Assembly (NCBI RefSeq): GCF_034190915.1 | Contig: NW_026947710.1 | Coordinates: 62,001 to 126,000, forward strand | Direction of reading: 5' to 3' | Origin: Cavia porcellus | Lineage: Eukaryota; Chordata; Mammalia; Rodentia; Caviidae | DNA length: 64,000 nucleotides | Shown: positions 26,344 to 39,661 of the stretch, one piece after another | Numbering within the stretch: the first letter of the stretch is position 1 | Layout: each line of letters begins with the position of its first letter | Notes under the pieces: generated by a model | What the model saw: the letters and a program-made list of their open reading frames with translations, nothing else | What the model was told of the DNA's origin: nothing | Databases searched by the model: none | Position numbers and translations under genes: made by a program

Positions 26344-27358
26344 ACCACCCCGCGATGTTTTTCAGAAACCTATCCTACATTGCCACTGCATGTTCCCTGA
26401 CCTCCCCATGCTGACCACCCCGCAGTGCTTTTCTCCATGCTACATTGCCACTCACTGCCTATCTTAATTCAGACCCTCCGATTCACACCACCCCGTGATG
26501 TTTTCCTCACTCCTACTAGTGAATGTAATGTAACACACACCCATACAATGCGCACCACCCCGTGATGTTTTTCTCACTCCTACTAGTGAATGTAATGTAA
26601 CACACACCCATACAATGCGCACCGCCCCGTGATGTTTTTCTCACTCTTACTAGTGAATGTTATGTAACACACACCCATACAATGCGCACCACCCCGTGAT
26701 GTTTTTTTCACTCCTACTAGTGAATGCAATGTAACACACACAAATACAATGCGCACCATCCCGTGAGGTTTTTCTCACTCCTACTAGTGAATCTAATGTA
26801 ACACACACCCATACAATGCGCACCACCCCGTGATGTTTTTCTCACTCCTACTAGTGAATGTAATGTAACACACACCTATACAATGCGCACCACCCCGTGA
26901 TGTTTTTCTCACTCCTACTAGTGAATCTAATGTAACACACACCCATACAATGCGTACCACCCCGTGATGTTTTTCTCACTCCTACTAGTGAATGTAATGT
27001 AACACACACAGAAACAATGCGCACCACCCCGTGATGTTTTTCTCACTCCTACTAGTGAATGTAATGTAACACACACCCATACAATGCGCACCACCCCGTG
27101 ATGTTTTTCTCACTCCTACTAGTGAATGTAGTGTAACACACACCCATACAATGCGCACCACCCCGTGATGTTTTTCTCACTCCTACTAGTGAATGTAATG
27201 TAACACACACCCATACAATGCGCACCACCCCGTGCTGTTTTTCTCACTCCTATTAGTGAATGTTATGTAACACACACCCATACAATTCGCACCACCCCGT
27301 GATGTTTTTATTCACTCCTACTAGTGAATCTAATGTAACACACACCCATACAATGCGC
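26344..27358 (+). repeat. HOR unit 29, beta dimer + 13 A
   Basis: The A run 26487-27358 again has the 1-bp insertion (TTTTTATTCACTCC near 27307), together with GTGCTGTTTTTC and AATTCGCACC. It also has GTGAGGTTTTTC near 26764 and GAATGTAGTG near 27127. Confidence 0.88.
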
Positions 27359-28104
27359 ACCACCCCGCGATGTTTTTCAGAAACCTATCCTACATTGCCA
27401 CTGCATGTTCCCTAACCTCCCCATGCTGACCACCCCGCAGTGCTTTTCTCCATGCTACATTGCCACTCACTGCCTATCTTAATTCAGACCCTCCGATTCA
27501 CACCACCCCGTGATGTTTTCCTCACTCCTACTAGTGAATGTAATGTAACACACACCCATACAATGCGCACCACCCCGTGATGTTTTTCTCACTCCTACTA
27601 GTGAATGAAATGTAACACACACCCATACAATGCGCACCGCCCCGTGATGTTTTTCTCACTCTTACTAGTGAATGTTATGTAACACACACCCATACAATGC
27701 GCACCACCCCGTGATGTTTTTTTCACTCCTACTAGTGAATGTAATGTAACACACACAAATACAATGCGCACCATCCCGTGAGGTTTTTCTCACTCCTACT
27801 AGTGAATCTAATGTAACACACACCCATACAATGCGCACCACCCCGTGATGTTTTTCTCACTCCTACTAGTGAATGTAATGTAACACACACCCATACAATG
27901 CGCACCACCCCGTGATGTTTTTCTCACTCCTACTAGTGAATGTAATGTAACACACACCCATACAATGCGCACCGCCCCGTGATGTTTTTCTCACTCTTAC
28001 TAGTGAATGTAATGTAACACACACCCATACAATGCGCACCACCCCGTGATGTTTTTCTCACTCCTACTAGTGAATCTATTGTAACTCACACCCATACAAT
28101 GTGC
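27359..28104 (+). repeat. HOR unit 30, beta dimer + 9 A
   Basis: The B segment reads TTCCCTAACC, shared only with unit 33. The A run is 27502-28104, ending in a CTATTGTAACTCAC variant. Confidence 0.88.
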
Positions 28105-28984
28105 ACCACCCCGCGATGTTTTTCAGAAACCTATCCTACATTGCCACTGCATGTCCCCTGACCTCCCCATGCTGACCACCCAGCAGTGCTTTTCTCCATG
28201 CTACATTGCCACTCACTGCCTATCCTAATTCAGACGCTCTGATTCACACCACCCCGTGATGTTTTCCTCACTCCTACTAGTGAATGTAATGTAACACACA
28301 CCCATACAATGCGCACCACCCCGTGATGTTTTTCTCACTCCTAATAGTGAATGTAATGTAACACACACCCATACAATGCGCACCAACCCGTGATGTTTTT
28401 CTCACTCCTACTAGTGAATGTAATGTAACACACACCCATACATTGCGCACCACCCCGTGATGTTTTTCTCACTCCTACTAGTGAATGTAATGTAACACAC
28501 ACCCATACAATGCGCACCACCCCGTGATGTTTTTCTCACTCCTACTAGTGAATGTAATGTAACACACACCCATACAATGCGCACCGCCCCGTGATGTTTT
28601 TCTCACTCTTACTAGTGAATGTAATGTAACACACACCCATACAATGCGCACCACCCCGTGATGTTTTTCTCACTCCTACTAGTGAATCTAATGTAACACA
28701 CACCCATACAATGCGCACCACCCCGTGATGTTTTTCTCACTCCTACTAGTGAATCTAATGTAACACACACCCATACAATGCGTACCACCCCGTGATGTTT
28801 TTCTCACTCCTACTAGTGAATGTGATGTAACACACACCCATACAATGCCCACCACCCCGTGATGTTTTTCTCACTCCTACTAGTGAATGTAATGTAACAC
28901 ACACCCATACAATGCGCACCCCCCCGTGATGTTTTTCTCACTCCTATTAGTGAATCTAATGTAACACACACCCATACAATGCGC
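28105..28984 (+). repeat. HOR unit 31, beta dimer + 11 A
   Basis: C has ACGCTCTGATTC; B has the private ATGTCCCCTGACC (C at 28155). The A run is 28248-28984, with CACCAACCCG near 28386. Units 29, 30 and 31 are three beta dimers in succession. Confidence 0.88.
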
Positions 28985-30265
28985 ACCACCCCGTGATGTT
29001 TTTCAGAAACCTTCCTACATTGCCACTGCATGTTCCATTACCTCCCCATGCTGACCACCCCCCGGTGCTTTTCTCCATCCTACATTGCCACTCACTGCCT
29101 ATCCTAATTCAGATCCTCCGATTCACACCACCCCGTGATGTTTTTCTCACTCCTTGTAGTGAATGTAATGTAAAACACACCCATACAATGCGCACAACCC
29201 CGTTATATTTTTCTCACTCCTACTAGTGAATGTAATGTAACACACACCCATACAATGCGCACCACCCCGTGATGTTTTTCTCACTCCTACTAGTGAATGT
29301 AATGTAACACACACCCATACAATGCGCACCACCCCGTGATGTTTTTCCCACTGCTACTAGTGAATGTAATGTAACACACACCCATACAATGCGCACCACC
29401 CCATGATGTTTTTCTCACTCCTACTAGTGAATGTAATGTAACACACACCCATACAATGCACACCACCCCGTGATGTTTTTCTCACTCCTACTAGTGAATC
29501 TAATGTAACACACACCCATACAATGCGCACCACCCCGTGATATTTTTCTCACTCCTACTAGTGAATCTAATGTAACACACACCCATACAATGCGCACAAC
29601 CCCGTGATGTTTTTCTCACTCCTACTAGTGAATGTAATGTAACACACACAGAAACAATGCGCCCCACCCCGTGATGTTTTTCTCACTCCTACTAGTGAAT
29701 GTAATGTAACACACACCCATACAATGCGCACCACCCCATGATGTTTTTCTCACTCCTACTAGTGAATGTAATGTAACACACACCCATACAATGCACACCA
29801 CCCCGTGATGTTTTTCTCACTCCTACTAGTGAATCTAATGTAACACACACCCATACAATGCGCACCGCCCCGTGATGTTTTTCTCACTCTTACTAGTGAA
29901 TGTAATGTAACACACACCCATACAATGCGCACCACCCCGTGATGTTTTTCTCACTCCTACTAGTGAATCTAATGTAACACACACCCATACAATGCGCACC
30001 ACCCCGTAATGTTTTTCTCACTCCTACTAGTGAATCTAATGTAACACACACCCATACAATGCGCACCACCCCGTGATGTTTTTCTCACTCCTACTAGTGA
30101 ATGTGATGTAACACACACCCATACAATGCGCACCACCCCGTGATGTTTTTCTCACTCCTACTAGTGAATGTAATGTAACACACACCCATACAATGCGCAC
30201 CGCCCCGTGATGTTTTTCTCACTCCTACTAGTGAATCTAATGTAACACACACCCATACAATGCGC
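28985..30265 (+). repeat. HOR unit 32, gamma dimer with 1-bp deletion + 17 A
   Basis: B reads AAACCTTCCTAC instead of AAACCTATCCTAC near 29014. The A run is 29127-30265. It has GTAAAACACACC and GTTATATTTTTC at the start, and a private GCGCCCCACC near 29660. Confidence 0.88.
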
Positions 30266-31011
30266 ACCACCCCGCGATGTTTTTCAGAAACCTATCCTAC
30301 ATTGCCACTGCATGTTCCCTAACCTCCCCATGCTGACCACCCCGCAGTGCTTTTCTCCATGCTACATTGCCACTCACTGCCTATCTTAATTCAGACCCTC
30401 CGATTCACACCACCCCGTGATGTTTTCCTCACTCCTACTAGTGAATGTAATGTAACACACACCCATACAATGCGCACCACCCCGTGATGTTTTTCTCACT
30501 CCTACTAGTGAATGAAATGTAACACACACCCATACAATGCGCACCGCCCCGTGATGTTTTTCTCACTCTTACTAGTGAATGTTATGTAACACACACCCAT
30601 ACAATGCGCACCACCCCGTGATGTTTTTTTCACTCCTACTAGTGAATGTAATGTAACACACACAAATACAATGCGCACCATCCCGTGAGGTTTTTCTCAC
30701 TCCTACTAGTGAATCTAATGTAACACACACCCATACAATGCGCACCACCCCGTGATGTTTTTCTCACTCCTACTAGTGAATGTAATGTAACACACACCCA
30801 TACAATGCGCACCACCCCGTGATGTTTTTCTCACTCCTACTAGTGAATGTAATGTAACACACACCCATACAATGCGCACCGCCCCGTGATGTTTTTCTCA
30901 CTCTTACTAGTGAATGTAATGTAACACACACCCATACAATGCGCACCACCCCGTGATGTTTTTCTCACTCCTACTAGTGAATCTATTGTAACTCACACCC
31001 ATACAATGTGC
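30266..31011 (+). repeat. HOR unit 33, beta dimer + 9 A
   Basis: Copy of unit 30 at an offset of 2,907 bp, with the shared TTCCCTAACC. The A run is 30409-31011. Confidence 0.88.
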
Positions 31012-31891
31012 ACCACCCCGCGATGTTTTTCAGAAACCTATCCTACATTGCCACTGCATGTTCCCTGACCTCCCCATGCTGACCACCCAGCAGTGCTTTT
31101 CTCCATGCTACATTGCCACTCACTGCCTATCCTAATTCAGACGCTCTGATTCACACCACCCCGTGATGTTTTCCTCACTCCTACTAGTGAATGTAATGTA
31201 ACACACACCCATACAATGCGCACCACCCCGTGATGTTTTTCTCACTCCTAATAGTGAATGTAATGTAACACACACCCATACAATGCGCACCACCCCGTGA
31301 TGTTTTTCTCACTCCTACTAGTGAATGTAATGTAACACACACCCATACATTGCGCACCACCCCGTGATGTTTTTCTCACTCCTACTAGTGAATGTAATGT
31401 AACACACACCCATACAATGCGCACCACCCCGTGATGTTTTTCTCACTCCTACTAGTGAATGTAATGTAACACACACCCATACAATGCGCACCGCCCCGTG
31501 ATGTTTTTCTCACTCTTACTAGTGAATGTAATGTAACACACACCCATACAATGCGCACCACCCCGTGATGTTTTTCTCACTCCTACTAGTGAATCTAATG
31601 TAACACACACCCATACAATGCGCACCACCCCGTGATGTTTTTCTCACTCCTACTAGTGAATCTAATGTAACACACACCCATACAATGCGTACCACCCCGT
31701 GATGTTTTTCTCACTCCTACTAGTGAATGTGATGTAACACACACCCATACAATGCCCACCACCCCGTGATGTTTTTCTCACTCCTACTAGTGAATGTAAT
31801 GTAACACACACCCATACAATGCGCACCCCCCCGTGATGTTTTTCTCACTCCTATTAGTGAATCTAATGTAACACACACCCATACAATGCGC
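31012..31891 (+). repeat. HOR unit 34, beta dimer + 11 A
   Basis: Copy of unit 31. It keeps the common ATGTTCCCTGACC where unit 31 has a private C. The A run is 31155-31891. Confidence 0.88.
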
Positions 31892-33240
31892 ACCACCCCG
31901 TGATGTTTTTCAGAAACCTATCCTACATTGCCACTGCATGTTCCATTACCTCCCCATGCTGACCACCCCCCGGTGCTTTTCTCCATCCTACATTGCCACT
32001 CACTGCCTATCCTAATTCAGATCCTCCGATTCACACCACCCCGTGATGTTTTTCTCACTCCTTGTAGTGAATGTAATGTAAAACACACCCATACAATGCG
32101 CACAACCCCGTTATATTTTTCTCACTCCTACTAGTGAATGTAATGTAACACACACCCATACAATGCGCACCACCCCGTGATGTTTTTCTCACTCCTACTA
32201 GTGAATGTAATGTAACACACACCCATACAATGCGCACCACCCCGTGATGTTTTTCCCACTGCTACTAGTGAATGTAATGTAACACACACCCATACAATGC
32301 GCACCACCCCATGATGTTTTTCTCACTCCTACTAGTGAATGTAATGTAACACACACCCATACAATGCACACCACCCCGTGATGTTTTTCTCACTCCTACT
32401 AGTGAATCTAATGTAACACACACCCATACAATGCGCACCACCCCGTGATATTTTTCTCACTCCTACTAGTGAATCTAATGTAACACACACCCATACAATG
32501 CGCACAACCCCGTGATGTTTTTCTCACTCCTACTAGTGAATGTAATGTAACACACACAGAAACAATGCGCCCCACCCCGTGATGTTTTTCTCACTCCTAC
32601 TAGTGAATGTAATGTAACACACACCCATACAATGCGCACCACCCCATGATGTTTTTCTCACTCCTACTAGTGAATGTAATGTAACACACCCCCATACAAT
32701 GCACACCACCCCGTGATGTTTTTCTCACTCCTACTAGTGAATCTAATGTAACACACACCCATACAATGCGCACCGCCCCGTGATGTTTTTCTCACTCTTA
32801 CTAGTGAATGTAATGTAACACACACCCGTACAATGCGCACCACCCCGTGATGTTTTTCTCACTCCTACTAGTGAATCTAATGTAACACACACCCATACAA
32901 TGCGCACCACCCCGTAATGTTTTTCTCACTCCTACTAGTGAATCTAATGTAACACACACCCATACAATGCGCACCACCCCGTGATGTTTTTCTCACTCCT
33001 ACTAGTGAATGTGATGTAACACACACCCATACAATGCGCACCACCCCGTGATGTTTTTCTCACTCCTACTAGTGAATGTAATGTAACACACACCCATACA
33101 ATGCGCACCGCCCCGTGATGTTTTTCTCACTCCTACTAGTGAATCTAATGTAACACACACCCATACAATGCGCACCGCCCCGTGATGTTTTTCTCACTCC
33201 TATTAGTGAATCTAATGTAACACACACCCATACAATGCGC
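31892..33240 (+). repeat. HOR unit 35, gamma dimer + 18 A
   Basis: Copy of unit 32 without its 1-bp deletion. The A run is 32035-33240. The GCGCCCCACC marker recurs near 32567. Past about 33170 it departs from unit 32 and continues into another gamma dimer. Confidence 0.88.
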
Positions 33241-34455
33241 ACCACCCCGTGATGTTTTTCAGACACCTATCCTACATTGCCACTGCATGTTCCATTACCT
33301 CCCCATGCTGACCACCCCCCGGTGCTTTTCTCCATCCTACATTGCCACTCACTGCCTATCCTAATTCAGATCCTCCGATTCACACCACCCCGTGATGTTT
33401 TTCTCACTCCTTGTAGTGAATGTAATGTAACACACACCCATACAATGCGCACCACCCCGTTATGTTTTTCTCACTCCTACTAGTGAATGTAATGTAACAC
33501 ACACCCATACAATGCGCACCACCCCGTGATGTTTTTCTCACTCCTACTAGTGAATGTAATGTAACACACACCCATACAATGCGCACCACCCCGTGATGTT
33601 TTTCTCACTGCTACTAGTGAATGTAATGTAACACACACCCATACAATGCGCACCACCCCATGATGTTTTTCTCACTCCTACTTGTGAATGTAATGTAACA
33701 CACACCCATACAATGCACACCACCCCGTGATGTTTTTCTCACTCCTACTAGTGAATCTAATGTAACACACACGCATACAATGCGCACCACCCCGTGATGT
33801 TTTTCTCACTCCTACTAGTGAATCTAATGTAACACACACCCATACAATGCGCACCACCCCGTGATGTTTTTCTCACTCCTACTAGTGAATGTAATGTAAC
33901 ACACACCCATACAATGCCTACCACCCCGTGATGTTTTTCTCACTCCTACTAGTGAATCTAATGTAACACACACCCATACAATGCGTACCACCCCGTGATG
34001 TTTTTCTCACTCCTACTAGTGAATGTAATGTAACACACACAGAAACAATGCGCACCACCCCGTGATGTTTTTCTCACTCCTACTAGTGAATCTAATGTAA
34101 CACACACCCATACAATGCGCACCACCCCGTGATGTTTTTCTCACTCCTACTAGTGAATCTAATGTAACACACACCCATACAATGCGCACCACCCCGTGAT
34201 GTTTTTCTCACTCCTACTAGTGAATGTGATGTAACACACACCCATACAATGCCCACCACCCCGTGATGTTTTTCTCACTCCTACTAGTGAATGTAATGTA
34301 ACACACACCCATACAATGCGCACCGCCCCGTGATGTTTTTCTCACTCCTACTAGTGAATCTAATGTAACACACACCCATACAATGCGCACCCCCCCGTGA
34401 TGTTTTTCTCACTCCTATTAGTGAATCTAATGTAACACACACCCATACAATGCGC
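33241..34455 (+). repeat. HOR unit 36, gamma dimer + 16 A
   Basis: B starts with CAGACACC instead of CAGAAACC, shared only with unit 42. The A run 33384-34455 has CACACGCATAC near 33773 and AATGCCTACC near 33917, both also in unit 42. Confidence 0.88.
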
Positions 34456-35470
34456 ACCACCCCGTGATGTTTTTCAGAAACCTATCCTACATTGCCACTG
34501 CATGTTCCATTACCTCCCCATGCTGACCACCCCCCGGTGCTTTTCTCCATCCTACATTGCCACTCACTGCCTATCCTAATTCAGATCCTCCGATTCACAC
34601 CACCCCGTGATGTTTTTCTCACTCCTTGTAGTGAATGTAATGTAAAACACACCCATACAATGCGCACAACCCCGTTATATTTTTCTCACTCCTACTAGTG
34701 AATGTAATGTAACACACACCCATACAATGCGCACCACCCCGTGATGTTTTTCTCACTCCTGCTAGTGAATGTAATGTAACACACACCCATACAATGCGCA
34801 CCACCCCGTGATGTTTTTCCCACTGCTACTAGTGAATGTAATGTAACACACACCCATACAATGCGCACCACCCCATGATGTTTTTCTCACTCCTACTAGT
34901 GAATGTAATGTAACACACACCCATACAATGCACACCACCCCGTGATGTTTTTCTCACTCCTACTAGTGAATCTAATGTAACACACACCCATACAATGCGC
35001 ACCACCCCGTGATATTTTTCTCACTCCTACTAGTGAATCTAATGTAACACACACCCATACAATGCGCACCACCCCGTGATGTTTTTCTCACTCCTACTAG
35101 TGAATGTAATGTAACACACACAGAAACAATGCGCACCACCCCGTGATGTTTTTCTCACTCCTACTAGTGAATGTAATGTAACACACACCCATACAATGCG
35201 CACCACCCCGTGATGTTTTTCTCACTCCTACTAGTGAATGTAGTGTAACACACACCCATACAATGCGCACCACCCCGTGATGTTTTTCTCACTCCTACTA
35301 GTGAATGTAATGTAACACACACCCATACAATGCGCACCACCCCGTGCTGTTTTTCTCACTCCTATTAGTGAATGTTATGTAACACACACCCATACAATTC
35401 GCACCACCCCGTGATGTTTTTATTCACTCCTACTAGTGAATCTAATGTAACACACACCCATACAATGCGC
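34456..35470 (+). repeat. HOR unit 37, gamma dimer + 13 A
   Basis: The A run 34599-35470 has the +1 TTTTTATTCACTCC marker near 35420, GAATGTAGTG near 35240, and GTTATATTTTTC near 34675. Units 35, 36 and 37 are three gamma dimers in succession. Confidence 0.88.
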
Positions 35471-36685
35471 ACCACCCCGCGATGTTTTTCAGAAACCTAT
35501 CCTACATTGCCACTGCATGTTCCCTGACCTCCCCATGCTGACCACCCCGCAGTGCTTTTCTCCATGCTACATTGCCACTCACTGCCTATCTTAATTCAGA
35601 CCCTCCGATTCACACCACCCCGTGATGTTTTCCTCACTCCTACTAGTGAATGTAATGTAACACACACCCATACAATGCGCACCACCCCGTGATGTTTTTC
35701 TCACTCCTACTAGTGAATGTAATGTAACACACACCCATACAATGCGCACCGCCCCGTGATGTTTTTCTCACTCTTACTAGTGAATGTTATGTAACACACA
35801 ACCATACAATGCGCACCACCCCGTGATGTTTTTTTCACTCCTACTAGTGAATGTAATGTAACACACACAAATACAATGCGCATCATCCCGTGATGTTTTT
35901 CTCACTCCTACTAGTGAATCTAATGTAACACACACCCATACAATGCGCACCACCCCGTGATATTTTTCTCACTCCTACTAGTGAATGTAATGTAACACAC
36001 ACCCATACAATGCGCACCACCCCGTGATGTTTTTCTCACTCCTACTAGTGAATGTAATGTAACACCCACCCATACAATGCGCACCGCCCCGTGATGTTTT
36101 TCTCACTCTTACTAGTGAATGTAATGTAACACACACCCATACAATGCGCACCACCCCGTGATGTTTTTCTCACTCCTAGTAGTGAATCTAATGTAACACA
36201 CACCCATACAATGCGCACCGCCCCGTGATGTTTTTCTCACTCTTACTAGTGAATGTAATGTAACACACACCCATACAATGCGCACCACCCCGTGATGTTT
36301 TTCTCACTCCTACTAGTGAATCTAATGTAACTCACACCCATACAATGCGCACCACCCCGTGATGTTTTTCTCACTCCTACTAGTGAATCTAATGTAACAC
36401 ACACCCATACAATGCGCACCACCCCGTGATGTTTTTCTCACTCCTACTAGTGAATGTGATGTAACACACACCCATACAATGCCCACCGTCCCGTGATGTT
36501 TTTCTCACTCCTACTAGTGAATGTAATGTAACACACACCCATACAATGCGCACCGCCCCGTGATGTTTTTCTCACTCCTACTAGTGAATCTAATGTAACA
36601 CACACCCATACAATGCGCACCCCCCCGTGATGTTTTTCTCACTCCTATTAGTGAATCTAATGTAACACACACCCATACAATGCGC
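35471..36685 (+). repeat. HOR unit 38, beta dimer + 16 A
   Basis: The A run is 35614-36685. Markers are CACACAACCATAC, GCATCATCCCG, AACTCACACC near 36331 and GCCCACCGTCCCG near 36483. Unit 40 shares them but has four fewer A monomers. Confidence 0.88.
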
Positions 36686-37700
36686 ACCACCCCGTGATGT
36701 TTTTCAGAAACCTATCCTACATTGCCACTGCATGTTCCATTACCTCCCCATGCTGACCACCCCCCGGTGCTTTTCTCCATCCTACATTGCCACTCACTGC
36801 CTATCCTAATTCAGACCCTCCGATTCACACCACCCCGTGATGTTTTTCTCACTCCTTGTAGTGAATGTAATGTAACACACACCCATACAATGCGCACCAC
36901 CCCGTTATATTTTTCTCACTCCTACTAGTGAATGTAATGTAACACACACCCATACAATGCGCACCACCCCGTGATGTTTTTCTCACTCCTACTAGTAAAT
37001 GTAATGTAACACACACCCATACAATGCGCACCACCCCGTGATGTTTTTCTCACTGCTACTAGTGAATGTAATGTAACACACACCCATACAATGCGCACCA
37101 CCCCATGATGTTTTTCTCACTCCTACTAGTGAATGTAATGTAACACACACCCATACAATGCACACCACCCCGTGATGTTTTTCTCACTCCTACTAGTGAA
37201 TCTAATGTAACACACACCCATACAATGCGCACCGCCCCGTGATGTTTTTCTCACTCTTACTAGTGAATGTAATGTAACACACACCCATACAATGCGCACC
37301 ACCCCGTGATGTTTTTCTCACTCCTACTAGTGAATCTAATGTAACACACACAGAAACAATGCGCACCACCCCGTGATGTTTTTCTCACTCCTACTAGTGA
37401 ATGTAATGTAACACACACCCATACAATGCGCACCACCCCGTGATGTTTTTCTCACTCCTACTAGTGAATGTAGTGTAACACACACCCATACAATGCGCAC
37501 CACCCCGTGATGTTTTTCTCACTCCTACTAGTGAATGTAATGTAACACACACCCATACAATGCGCACCACCCCGTGCTGTTTTTCTCACTCCTATTAGTG
37601 AATGTTATGTAACACACACCCATACAATTCGCACCACCCCGTGATGTTTTTATTCACTCCTACTAGTGAATCTAATGTAACACACACCCATACAATGCGC
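36686..37700 (+). repeat. HOR unit 39, gamma dimer + 13 A
   Basis: C reads AGACCCTCC rather than the gamma AGATCCTCC. The A run 36829-37700 repeats the +1 TTTTTATTCACTCC marker near 37650. Confidence 0.88.
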
Positions 37701-38647
37701 ACCACCCCGCGATGTTTTTCAGAAACCTATCCTACATTGCCACTGCATGTTCCCTGACCTCCCCATGCTGACCACCCCGCAGTGCTTTTCTCCATGCTAC
37801 ATTGCCACTCACTGCCTATCTTAATTCAGACCCTCCGATTCACACCACCCCGTGATGTTTTCCTCACTCCTACTAGTGAATGTAATGTAACACACACCCA
37901 TACAATGCGCACCACCCCGTGATGTTTTTCTCACTCCTACTAGTGAATGTAATGTAACACACACCCATACAATGCGCACCGCCCCGTGATGTTTTTCTCA
38001 CTCTTACTAGTGAATGTTATGTAACACACAACCATACAATGCGCACCACCCCGTGATGTTTTTTTCACTCCTACTAGTGAATGTAATGTAACACACACAA
38101 ATACAATGCGCATCATCCCGTGATGTTTTTCTCACTCCTACTAGTGAATCTAATGTAACACACACCCATACAATGCGCACCGCCCCGTGATGTTTTTCTC
38201 ACTCTTACTAGTGAATGTAATGTAACACACACCCATACAATGCGCACCACCCCGTGATGTTTTTCTCACTCCTACTAGTGAATCTAATGTAACTCACACC
38301 CATACAATGCGCACCACCCCGTGATGTTTTTCTCACTCCTACTAGTGAATCTAATGTAACACACACCCATACAATGCGCACCACCCCGTGATGTTTTTCT
38401 CACTCCTACTAGTGAATGTGATGTAACACACACCCATACAATGCCCACCGTCCCGTGATGTTTTTCTCACTCCTACTAGTGAATGTAATGTAACACACAC
38501 CCATACAATGCGCACCGCCCCGTGATGTTTTTCTCACTCCTACTAGTGAATCTAATGTAACACACACCCATACAATGCGCACCCCCCCGTGATGTTTTTC
38601 TCACTCCTATTAGTGAATCTAATGTAACACACACCCATACAATGCGC
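37701..38647 (+). repeat. HOR unit 40, beta dimer + 12 A
   Basis: Copy of unit 38 (offset 2,230 bp at its start). The offset drops to 1,962 bp at its end because of a 268-bp (four-monomer) difference near 38180. The A run is 37844-38647. Confidence 0.88.
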
Positions 38648-39661
38648 ACCACCCCGTGATGTTTTTCAGAAACCTATCCTACATTGCCACTGCATGTTCC
38701 ATTACCTCCCCATGCTGACCACCCCCCGGTGCTTTTCTCCATCCTACATTGCCACTCACTGCCTATCCTAATTCAGATCCTCCGATTCACACCACCCCGT
38801 GATGTTTTTCTCACTCCTTGTAGTGAATGTAATGTAACACACACCCATACAATGCGCACCACCCCGTTATGTTTTTCTCACTCCTACTAGTGAATGTAAT
38901 GTAACACACACCCATACAATGCGCACCACCCCGTGATGTTTTTCTCACTCCTACTAGTGAATGTAATGTAACACACACCCATACAATGCGCACCACCCCG
39001 TGATGTTTTTCTCACTGCTACTAGTGAATGTAATGTAACACACACCCATACAATGCGCACCACCCCATGATGTTTTTCTCACTCCTACTAGTGAATGTAA
39101 TGTAACACACACCCATACAATGCACACCACCCCGTGATGTTTTTCTCACTCCTACTAGTGAATCTAATGTAACACACACCCATACAATGCGCACCGCCCC
39201 GTGATGTTTTTCTCACTCTTACTAGTGAATGTAATGTAACACACACCCATACAATGCGCACCACCCCGTGATGTTTTTCTCACTCCTACTAGTGAATGTA
39301 ATGTAACACACACCCATACAATGCGCACCACCCCGTAATGTTTTTCTCACTCCTACTAGTGAATCTAATGTAACACACACCCATACAATGCGCACCACCC
39401 CGTGATGTTTTTCTCACTCCTACTAGTGAATGTGATGTAACACACACCCATACAATGCGCACCACCCCGTGATGTTTTTCTCACTCCTACTAGTGAATGT
39501 AATGTAACACACACCCATACAATGCGCACCGCCCCGTGATGTTTTTCTCACTCCTACTAGTGAATCTAATGTAACACACACCCATACAATGCGCACCCCC
39601 CCGTGATGTTTTTCTCACTCCTATTAGTGAATCTAATGTAACACACACCCATACAATGCGC
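38648..39661 (+). repeat. HOR unit 41, gamma dimer + 13 A
   Basis: The A run is 38791-39661. It has a GTAATG copy near 39338, and ends with the GCACCGCC / GCACCCCCC / CTATTAG series before another gamma dimer. Confidence 0.88.

Larger units (their letters stand above)
27320..33170 (+). repeat. 2,907-bp tandem duplication
   Basis: Units 30-32 are repeated as units 33-35. Shared private markers are TTCCCTAACC, GTGAGGTTTTTC, CTATTGTAACTCAC and GCGCCCCACC. Differences include 28155 C/31062 T, 28386 A/31293 C, and a 1-bp deletion near 29014 only in the first copy. Confidence 0.87.
34475..38647 (+). repeat. 2,230-bp tandem duplication with a four-monomer deletion
   Basis: Dimers at 34475/36705 and 35490/37720 are 2,230 bp apart. 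GAATGTAGTG (35240/37470) and GCATCATCCCG fit the same offset. After about 35950/38180 the offset is 1,962 bp, as for AACTCACACC at 36331/38293. The second copy is therefore 268 bp, or four A monomers, shorter. Confidence 0.83.
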
